Assembly: GCA_944325615.1 (NCBI GenBank) | Contig: CALVAU010000120.1 | Location: 1 to 6,634 of the forward strand | Reading direction: 5' to 3' | From: Candidatus Gastranaerophilales bacterium | GTDB lineage: Bacteria > Cyanobacteriota > Vampirovibrionia > Gastranaerophilales > Gastranaerophilaceae | Length of the DNA: 6,634 nucleotides | Part shown: positions 1 to 4,560 of the stretch, one piece after another | How positions within the stretch are numbered: the stretch's first letter is position 1 | Layout of the letters: the number at the start of each line of letters is the position of its first letter | Notes under the pieces: model-generated | The model's input: the letters and a program-made list of their open reading frames with translations, nothing else | The model's database searches: none | Told to the model about the DNA's origin: nothing | Made by a program: the position numbers and the translations under genes

Positions 1-68
1 GGAAATTCTAATATTTGATTTTCTTTTCCATACTTTTCAAAATATTTTCTTACTTTTTCAATAGACAT
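1..68 (-). CDS. YbaK/ProX-type aminoacyl-tRNA deacylase, N-terminal fragment (cut by window edge)
   Basis: Only the first 22 codons lie in the window, so the fragment is easily missed. Reading leftward from the ATG at 68 gives MSIEKVRKYFEKYGKENQIL followed by EF. This resembles the amino terminus of YbaK/prolyl-tRNA-synthetase-associated-domain proteins, whose first helix typically reads like MSIEKVREYF..YG....ILEF before the conserved core. Family members hydrolyse mischarged aminoacyl-tRNAs such as Cys-tRNA-Pro or Ala-tRNA-Pro in the cytoplasm. The start is supported by GAGG at 76-73, four bases before the ATG, which is slightly close. The histidine kinase stop codon lies only 9 bases upstream, so the two genes are probably co-transcribed. 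The catalytic region is outside the window, so the assignment rests on N-terminal resemblance and substrate specificity cannot be given. Confidence 0.62.
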   Translation of the reverse strand, partial: MSIEKVRKYFEKYGKENQILEF

Positions 69-77
69 AATTCCTCA

Positions 78-1268
78 CTAAAATTCAATATACGTAGTAT
101 CTGCACATCCATTTTGCGGAAGACTAAACCAGAACGTACTTCCTTGGTTCAATCTGGATTTAAAACCGATATCACCGTGATGAGCGTTAGCTATCACTTT
201 GCACAACGCAAGTCCAACCCCTGATCCTTGCTGGCGTTTGAGCTTGTTTCTATTGACTTGAGAAAAGAAATTGAATATTTTATCATAATCTTTTTTCCTT
301 ATCCCATCACCAGAATCTTTTATTTCAAAAATATAATCTCTGTTTTCATCAACATAAGTAACTATTACAATCTTTCCGCCGACTTTATTAAATTTCAAAG
401 CGTTTGATATCAAATTAAAAATCAATTGCTTAAAACGTTTCAAATCAGCCGTAATTTCGACATCCATCATTGTATAGCTTATTTTTATATCTTTTTCTTT
501 TACAATTTCTTCAAAACTGTAAATAATATCTTTGATTACATCTTTCGGTCTAAATGTTTCATATTTCAGTTCTAAAGGCTTATATTCAGACCTTGCCATA
601 TCCAAAATATCTTGAATTAAACTAAGCAAAAATCTTGAACTTTTAGAAATATTGTCAATATATTTGTAATTATCACTTCCTGCCAACTCAGCTTTCAACA
701 TATCTGAAAAACCGATAATTGAATTGAGCGGGGTTTTATATTCATGTGAAATACTTGCAAGAAATTGAACCTTTTCCTGGTTTGTCCTTTTCAATTCATC
801 GTTTAATGAAATAATCTCCATTTTGGAATTCACTGATTCCATAAGCATTTCAACTATTACATTATTTCTTTTATTGAAATTCTTATTTTTATGAGCTAAC
901 GCAACAAAACCTAAAACTGTATTTTTATAGTAAATAGGCTCGATTATCACCTGATCTTTTGAAATAGAATTTAAGTATTCGATAATATCTTCATTATCAA
1001 AATTGTTAGTCAGCATATCAACACCGACTTTAGAAATTTTTTCTATCAAATGTACAAGTCTTTTGTTATTTTTTTTACCCTCAGCAAAAGAATACTGCTT
1101 AATATCAATATGATTTCCTATACTGCTCAATAAACAAAAACAGACAGCATGAGCGTGTGTTAATTCTAAAAATCCTGATAAAACGGCCTTTGCAAGTTCT
1201 TTAGATGATGATATTGTATTAAGTTTTTTCAAAAAAATACAAATATTTTTTTCATGAGAAATATTCAT
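78..1268 (-). CDS. Soluble sensor histidine kinase with N-terminal GAF-like domain
   Basis: This 396-residue protein has no signal peptide or membrane segment and should sense a cytoplasmic cue. Residues about 10-150 look like a GAF domain (alpha/beta pattern, with IIEPIYYKNTVLGFVALAHK near 108-127). A helical linker (about 150-168) leads into HisKA, with H-box SISHEYKTPLNSIIGF and the predicted phospho-accepting His175. The HATPase domain has an N-box around 281-293 (N285, N289), G1 DSGDGI at 318-323, F-box IFNFF at 331-335 and G2 GSGVGLAL at 348-355, so it appears catalytically complete. No receiver domain is fused and no response regulator gene is adjacent, so its partner is unknown. I chose the ATG at 1268. 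A longer frame opening at 1367 would run about 85 bases antisense into gmk and add an unconvincing N-terminus. No Shine-Dalgarno sequence precedes 1268. The gene lies divergent to gmk across 14 bases and leads into the YbaK-like gene. The sensed signal cannot be read from the sequence. Confidence 0.9.
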   Translation of the reverse strand: MNISHEKNICIFLKKLNTISSSKELAKAVLSGFLELTHAHAVCFCLLSSIGNHIDIKQYSFAEGKKNNKRLVHLIEKISKVGVDMLTNNFDNEDIIEYLNSISKDQVIIEPIYYKNTVLGFVALAHKNKNFNKRNNVIVEMLMESVNSKMEIISLNDELKRTNQEKVQFLASISHEYKTPLNSIIGFSDMLKAELAGSDNYKYIDNISKSSRFLLSLIQDILDMARSEYKPLELKYETFRPKDVIKDIIYSFEEIVKEKDIKISYTMMDVEITADLKRFKQLIFNLISNALKFNKVGGKIVIVTYVDENRDYIFEIKDSGDGIRKKDYDKIFNFFSQVNRNKLKRQQGSGVGLALCKVIANAHHGDIGFKSRLNQGSTFWFSLPQNGCADTTYIEF

Positions 1269-1276
1269 TGTATAAT
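1249..1276 (+). promoter_or_regulatory. Predicted promoter of the gmk-coaBC-DUF34 operon
   Basis: A perfect TATAAT at 1271-1276 is preceded, with a 16-base spacer, by TTTTCA at 1249-1254, which matches four of six bases of the -35 consensus. The expected start of transcription is 1283, exactly the A of the gmk ATG. The promoter lies partly inside the 5' end of the divergent histidine kinase gene, and its -10 overlaps the opposed TATGAT by two bases. The exact -10 and the lack of any Shine-Dalgarno sequence before gmk are direct observations. Leaderless transcription is inference. Confidence 0.55.
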
Positions 1277-1280
1277 CATA
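1275..1280 (-). promoter_or_regulatory. Possible -10 box for the histidine kinase gene
   Basis: On the minus strand, 1280 to 1275 reads TATGAT, five of six matches to TATAAT. Counting seven bases from its last base puts transcription start at 1268, the A of the kinase ATG, which would make the mRNA leaderless. An alternative box, TATTAT at 1283-1278, would leave a leader of about 3 bases. No convincing -35 is visible (TACAAA at 1303-1298 matches three of six). AT-rich sequence makes chance matches likely, so this is a weak prediction. Confidence 0.35.
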
Positions 1281-1282
1281 AT

Positions 1283-1846
1283 ATGAACAAAAAATTATTT
1301 GTATTGTCCGGTTCCTCCGGAGTCGGAAAAGGCACAGTATTAAAAGGTTTTTTAGAAAAAAATCCAAATTTTATGCTCTCAATTTCTTGCACAACAAGAG
1401 CTCCTCGTCCAGGTGAAGTTGATGGCGTAAATTATTTTTTTATTTCTCAACAAGAATTTAAAAATTGCATAGAAAATAACAAATTTTTAGAATGGGCCGA
1501 ATTTGCAGGAAACTTTTACGGAACAAAGAAAAAATATATAAATCAGTGTCTTGCTGAAGGCAAAGATATTATCCTAGAAATTGACACCCAAGGAGCATTG
1601 CAAGTAAAAAAACAAATGCCTGAAGCTGTTCTAATTTTTATTTGTCCGCCTTCTTATGAAGCATTGGAAAACAGACTACGCGGCAGACATACAGAAGATG
1701 AAGCAACTATTCAAAAACGACTTCAACAAGTGAAAATTGAACTTGAACGTGCAGAAAAATTTGACTATAAAATAGTAAATGATAACTTAGACGAAGCAAT
1801 TAAAAATCTCGAAGAAGTAATAAAAGGAGAAATGCAAAAATGCTAA
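1283..1846 (+). CDS. gmk: Guanylate kinase
   Basis: Guanylate kinase transfers phosphate from ATP to GMP, giving GDP in the cytoplasm for RNA, DNA and GTP synthesis. The 187-residue protein has the P-loop GSSGVGKGT at 10-18, the GMP-binding segment SCTTRAPRPGEVDGVNYFF, the EWAEFAGNFYGT motif, the ILEIDTQGA Walker B-like strand and the lid segment RLRGRHTEDEATIQKRL. It is somewhat shorter than the roughly 205 residues of the E. coli enzyme, but no core motif is missing. I chose the ATG at 1283 because eight residues then precede the P-loop serine-glycine, as usual in the family. The in-frame TTG at 1268 would add five residues, overlap the kinase start and swallow the -10 box. No Shine-Dalgarno is present. 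The stop overlaps the coaBC start by 7 bases, indicating translational coupling. In many bacteria rpoZ follows gmk, but here coaBC does. Confidence 0.96.
   Translation: MNKKLFVLSGSSGVGKGTVLKGFLEKNPNFMLSISCTTRAPRPGEVDGVNYFFISQQEFKNCIENNKFLEWAEFAGNFYGTKKKYINQCLAEGKDIILEIDTQGALQVKKQMPEAVLIFICPPSYEALENRLRGRHTEDEATIQKRLQQVKIELERAEKFDYKIVNDNLDEAIKNLEEVIKGEMQKC
1824..1829 (+). promoter_or_regulatory. Ribosome binding site for coaBC
   Basis: AAGGAG lies inside the 3' end of gmk, ten bases before the coaBC ATG at 1840. It is a strong core match with a slightly long spacing and supports the overlapping start. Confidence 0.7.
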
Positions 1847-3057
1847 GCGGTAAAAATATTCTGCTTGGAATAACTGGCGGCATTGCAGCTTACAAAATTT
1901 GCGAACTAGTTAGAATATATAAACGAGCAAATGCAAATGTGAAAGTTGTATGCACACCAAATGCACTCAATTTTGTAACTAAACTTACACTCCAAAGCCT
2001 AAGTCAAAATGATGTGGCAACTGAACAGTTTGAGATTGACAATTTTAAACCTGAACATATTTCTTATGCAGATGAAGCAGATATTTTTGTAATTGCCCCC
2101 GCTACAGCAAACACCATTTCAAAAATAGCAAACGGGATAGCTGACAATCTTTTGACATCAATCGTTGCAGCCTTCAAAAAACCGATAATTATAGCTCCCG
2201 CAATGAACTGCAACATGTGGAGCAATCCGTTTGTACAAGAGAATTTACAAAAACTTATAAACAACGGATTTTTAACTGTTCCACCCGAGAGCGGATTTTT
2301 AGCTTGCGGAACTACTGGAGAAGGTCGTCTTGCATCTTTAGACAAAATTTTTGACAAAACAGTTGAAATATTAAATTGTAAAAATAAAATTTTAACAGGC
2401 AAAAAAGTAATTATCACAGCTGGCGGCACAATCGAAGATATTGATCCAGTCAGATACATTTCAAATTATTCCTCAGGCAAAATGGGGATTTCTATTGCAG
2501 ATTGTGCGTATTCTCAAGGTGCTGAAACGATATTAATCACAACAAAAGATGTGGTAAAACCATACAAAGTAATCAAAGTAAAATCAGCACTTGAAATGCA
2601 GCAAGCAATTTTTGATGAATTTGATGACACAGATTATATTTTTATGGCAGCAGCAGTAGCCGATTTCAGGGTAAAAAACTTCAACGAGCAAAAAATTAAA
2701 AAAACAGAATCAAATGAAATGACTATCGAATTAATTAAGAACCCTGACATTTTAAAAAGCCTTTGCGATAAAAAAGCAAATTCAAATTCTTCAGTTAAAA
2801 TTGTTGGATTTTGCGCAGAAACAGAAAATTTAATAGATTATGCAAAAGCAAAAATAAAAAACAAAGGCTGTGATTACATTGTCGCAAATGACGTCAGCAG
2901 AAAAGATATCGGATTTTCTTCAGATGAAAATGAAGTATATTTAATTGATAAGAATTTAGATGTTGAAAAATTTGAAAAACAAAGTAAAGCATTAATTGCA
3001 GAAAAAATAATCGGAGAAGTTTATGCAAAAAGCCGAAATTTATGCAATATTAAATAA
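1840..3057 (+). CDS. coaBC: Bifunctional phosphopantothenoylcysteine decarboxylase / phosphopantothenate-cysteine ligase
   Basis: This cytoplasmic enzyme performs two consecutive steps of coenzyme A synthesis: joining cysteine to 4'-phosphopantothenate with CTP, then FMN-dependent decarboxylation to 4'-phosphopantetheine. The 405-residue length is normal for the fusion. The N-terminal CoaC half (about 1-180) shows GITGGIAAYK at 10-19, the catalytic-type His73 in HISYADEAD, the PAMN motif at 120-123, and the flap SGFLACGTTGEGRLAS with the conserved Cys156. The C-terminal CoaB half (about 187-400) shows TAGGTIEDIDPVRYISNYSS, with Asn209 where the E. coli protein has its key Asn210, then AAAVADFRV at 270-278, KIKK at 285-288, NPDIL at 301-305 and the stretch IVANDVSRKDIGFSSDENEV. 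All expected functional residues are present. It begins inside gmk (7-base overlap) and its last 35 bases overlap the DUF34 gene, so the three genes should be co-translated. Confidence 0.97.
   Translation: MLSGKNILLGITGGIAAYKICELVRIYKRANANVKVVCTPNALNFVTKLTLQSLSQNDVATEQFEIDNFKPEHISYADEADIFVIAPATANTISKIANGIADNLLTSIVAAFKKPIIIAPAMNCNMWSNPFVQENLQKLINNGFLTVPPESGFLACGTTGEGRLASLDKIFDKTVEILNCKNKILTGKKVIITAGGTIEDIDPVRYISNYSSGKMGISIADCAYSQGAETILITTKDVVKPYKVIKVKSALEMQQAIFDEFDDTDYIFMAAAVADFRVKNFNEQKIKKTESNEMTIELIKNPDILKSLCDKKANSNSSVKIVGFCAETENLIDYAKAKIKNKGCDYIVANDVSRKDIGFSSDENEVYLIDKNLDVEKFEKQSKALIAEKIIGEVYAKSRNLCNIK
3013..3016 (+). promoter_or_regulatory. Ribosome binding site that fixes the DUF34 start
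   Basis: GGAG (in CGGAGAAG) sits six bases before the ATG at 3023, within the coaBC reading frame. It supports a genuine 35-base overlap between coaBC and the DUF34 gene rather than a downstream start. Confidence 0.75.
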
Positions 3058-3712
3058 ATTTGCACCTCCTGAATTTGCCCAAGATTGGGATTGCTCAGGA
3101 ATAGCTGTTGAAAATTCAACAGAAGAAATAAAAAAGGTAATGCTTGCACTCACTGTAACTGATGATATCGTCAACCAAGCAAAAGCAAATAATTGTGATA
3201 TGATAATCAGTCATCACCCGCTGTTTTTTGTACCTTTTGCATATAAAGATATAAATATTTTTTCTGCTCACACAAACCTTGATTTGACAGAAGGCGGAAC
3301 TACAGATGAATTGATAAAAGCTTTAGAACTTATCAAAAACAGCCAAAACAGCTTTGTAAGATACGTAGAATTGGCTGAGTCAATATCAGTTGAAGATTTT
3401 GCAAAAAAACTTTCTGAAATTTCACCTAATCTGCGCTATGTAAATAACAAAAATGTAGAAACGATAAAAAAAATCGGATTTTGCGCAGGCAGCGGGGCTG
3501 ATTTTATTGAAACAGCAAAAGATGATGGTGCTGATGCTTTTGTAACCGGTGATTTAAAGTTTCACACTGCACTTGATAGTACAATCGTTCTTTTTGATAT
3601 CGGACACTTTGAAAGTGAGATTTTAGTATTGAAAGTATTTGAAAAACTGTTAAAAAATAAAGTAGAAATAGTATTTGCAAAAGAAAAATCTCCTTTTAAG
3701 ACTTTTAAATAA
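3023..3712 (+). CDS. Nif3-like / DUF34 (YbgI family) dinuclear metal-binding protein
   Basis: The 229-residue protein belongs to the widespread Nif3/DUF34 family, whose members form toroidal oligomers with a two-metal site. The biochemical role is unsettled; some annotations call it GTP cyclohydrolase I type 2, and I do not adopt that. Expected motifs occur in order: an N-terminal helix with WDCSGIAV at 22-29, IISHHPLFF at 61-69, SAHTNLD at 81-87, GFCAGSGADFI at 152-162, DAFVTGDLKFHTA at 171-183 and DIGHFESEI at 192-200. The metal ligands by analogy with E. coli YbgI are His64, His65, Asp87, His195 and Glu199, all present. The stretch between the HHP motif and HTNLD is about 17 residues shorter than I would expect, which largely explains the short length. 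The start is well supported by GGAG at 3013-3016. It overlaps coaBC by 35 bases and closes the operon, and I see no terminator directly after it. Confidence 0.92.
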   Translation: MQKAEIYAILNKFAPPEFAQDWDCSGIAVENSTEEIKKVMLALTVTDDIVNQAKANNCDMIISHHPLFFVPFAYKDINIFSAHTNLDLTEGGTTDELIKALELIKNSQNSFVRYVELAESISVEDFAKKLSEISPNLRYVNNKNVETIKKIGFCAGSGADFIETAKDDGADAFVTGDLKFHTALDSTIVLFDIGHFESEILVLKVFEKLLKNKVEIVFAKEKSPFKTFK

Positions 3713-3721
3713 AATAAAATA

Positions 3722-3749
3722 TTGACAAAGAAATTTCAGCAAATAGAAT
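3722..3749 (+). promoter_or_regulatory. Strong predicted promoter of tRNA-Gln
   Basis: A perfect -35 TTGACA at 3722-3727 and a five-of-six -10 TAGAAT at 3744-3749 are separated by 16 bases. Predicted transcription start is near 3756, giving a leader of about 12 bases before the tRNA. The promoter begins ten bases after the DUF34 stop, so the tRNA can be made independently of the upstream operon. Confidence 0.75.
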
Positions 3750-3767
3750 AATAAATGTACCCGATAT

Positions 3768-3839
3768 TGGGGCGTCGCCAAGTGGTAAGGCAGCTGGTTT
3801 TGGTCCAGCCATTCAGAGGTTCGAATCCTTTCGCCCCAG
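3768..3839 (+). tRNA. tRNA-Gln (anticodon UUG)
   Basis: The 72-base sequence folds as a complete cloverleaf. The acceptor TGGGGCG (3768-3774) pairs with CGCCCCA (3832-3838), with discriminator G at 3839. The D-stem GCC (3777-3779) pairs with GGC (3789-3791), with GG in the loop. The anticodon stem GCTGG/CCAGC (3793-3797/3805-3809) encloses TTTTGGT, with anticodon TTG at 3800-3802. The variable loop is CATTC. The T-stem 3815-3819/3827-3831 includes one G-U pair and carries loop TTCGAAT. The U1-A72 pair and G73 are typical of bacterial tRNA-Gln. CCA is not encoded, so it must be added by the CCA-adding enzyme. The gene has its own promoter and a terminator ten bases downstream. Confidence 0.97.
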
Positions 3840-3842
3840 AAT

Positions 3843-3875
3843 AAAAAAACTCTCACAAATGTGAGAGTTTTTTTT
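3843..3875. terminator. Bidirectional intrinsic terminator
   Basis: A perfect 8-base-pair stem, ACTCTCAC (3849-3856) with GTGAGAGT (3861-3868), closes on the loop AAAT. It is flanked by a run of A (3843-3848) and a run of T (3869-3875), so it has a T-tract on either strand. On the plus strand it ends tRNA-Gln and any read-through from gmk-coaBC-DUF34. On the minus strand it lies just after the stop of the secreted-protein gene at 3881. Confidence 0.93.
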
Positions 3876-3880
3876 ATTGA

Positions 3881-4495
3881 CTAAAAATACTTGCAAAATG
3901 TAACCCTATAAGAAGTGTTATCAATCGGGGAAGCAAACTTTATATCTTTCAATCTGTTTGATGATATTGAATGATAATTTGCTTCAATTAACAATTTATT
4001 TTTGGGATTTATCGAATATATTGTCTGCAATATTGTATTTATTGCAAACTGGGTATTTTTATTTTTAAAATCATTTTTAACATGCAATGCCGGATTGACC
4101 GCAAAACTAAACTTTCCTGAAGATACACTCCACCTCACTGGAGATAGATCAAATGCTATTTGTTTCACTCTTTTGGAAAAAGCAAACATCCCGCGACTCC
4201 AAAAACTGAGCGGAGAATACTTATTCCACTTTAAATCATTTGTAAAAATTCCAATAAAATTACTTTTTTTATCTGAATTTAACGTAGCACCAAAAAATGC
4301 ATTGAAATTATTATTTTTAGTCTGAATGCCAAGATTTGCTCCACGATAAAGCGACATATCATGATTTATGAATCCTGATATGCCGACTTCTGAAAAAAGT
4401 TTCATATTATTATTCAATGGGACCTGTGCCTTTGCATTACCAACCAATGAAGACATTCCGACAATTCCCATAAATACATTTTTTTTGATATTCAT
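3881..4495 (-). CDS. Secreted protein of unknown family, probable small outer-membrane beta-barrel
   Basis: I do not recognise the family. The 204-residue product begins with a clear Sec signal peptide: basic NIKK, a hydrophobic segment to about residue 19, and a likely signal peptidase I site AKA|Q after residue 23. The mature part of about 181 residues alternates polar and hydrophobic residues in short stretches (for example NFNAFFGATL at 63-72, SNFIGIFTND at 78-87, KFSFAVNPALHV at 128-139, KLLIEANYHSI at 167-177), separated by Asn/Lys/Ser-rich turns. It ends in SYRVTFCKYF, with a terminal Phe and alternating aromatic/hydrophobic residues like the BAM-recognised final strand of barrel proteins. 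I see no lipobox, enzyme motif or repeat. An in-frame TAG directly precedes the ATG at 4495, so no longer form is possible. The nearest Shine-Dalgarno-like AAGGA is about 13 bases upstream, which is far. The gene follows the tolC-like gene on the same strand after 65 bases, suggesting but not proving a link to the exporter. Confidence 0.8.
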   Translation of the reverse strand: MNIKKNVFMGIVGMSSLVGNAKAQVPLNNNMKLFSEVGISGFINHDMSLYRGANLGIQTKNNNFNAFFGATLNSDKKSNFIGIFTNDLKWNKYSPLSFWSRGMFAFSKRVKQIAFDLSPVRWSVSSGKFSFAVNPALHVKNDFKNKNTQFAINTILQTIYSINPKNKLLIEANYHSISSNRLKDIKFASPIDNTSYRVTFCKYF

Positions 4496-4522
4496 CTAAG
4501 GGCAATTTTCCTTTATTTTTAT

Positions 4523-4528
4523 ATTATA
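4523..4528 (-). promoter_or_regulatory. Possible -10 box for the secreted-protein gene
   Basis: The 65-base gap 4496-4560 is almost entirely A and T. On the minus strand, 4528 to 4523 reads TATAAT, which would start transcription near 4516 and give a leader of about 21 bases containing AAGGA. No recognisable -35 is found at the right distance, and such matches are frequent in AT-rich sequence. The gene may instead be transcribed by read-through from the exporter genes. Confidence 0.35.
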
Positions 4529-4560
4529 TATTAAAAATAAAGTTATATTTTTACCGTTTT

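Noticed and set aside
15..224. 69-codon plus-strand frame at the left edge
   Set aside because: It is antisense to the YbaK-like start and the C-terminal end of the kinase, including its G2-box region.
1268..1282. TTG start for gmk five codons upstream of the ATG
   Set aside because: It overlaps the kinase start codon and the predicted -10, has no Shine-Dalgarno, and the family normally begins a few residues before the P-loop strand, as the ATG at 1283 gives.
1269..1367. Upstream extension of the histidine kinase by 33 residues to an ATG at 1367
   Set aside because: It would run antisense through the gmk P-loop coding region, and the added residues look like translated shadow sequence with no domain match. 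The GAF-like protein reads well from 1268.
2064..2459. 131-codon open frame on the minus strand inside coaBC
   Set aside because: It is fully antisense to a gene with all its conserved motifs, and the translation matches no family I recognise.
2806..3488. Shared 13-base string GGATTTTGCGCAG at 2806-2818 (coaBC) and 3476-3488 (DUF34)
   Set aside because: Both copies encode Gly-Phe-Cys-Ala in conserved motifs of unrelated proteins, with no flanking similarity. Coincidence of codon use is the simplest explanation.
3650..3856. 68-codon minus-strand frame across the DUF34 end and the tRNA
   Set aside because: It is antisense to a tRNA, a promoter and a terminator, so coding is not credible.
4002..4325. 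107-codon plus-strand frame inside the secreted-protein gene
   Set aside because: The opposite strand has a signal peptide, barrel-like pattern and terminator; this frame shows no start signal or family resemblance.
4532..4553. AT-only inverted repeat TAAAAATA / TATTTTTA in the gap after the tolC-like gene
   Set aside because: The 8-base stem has no G-C pair and no clean T-tract, so it is unlikely to terminate transcription. Such palindromes are expected by chance in this composition.
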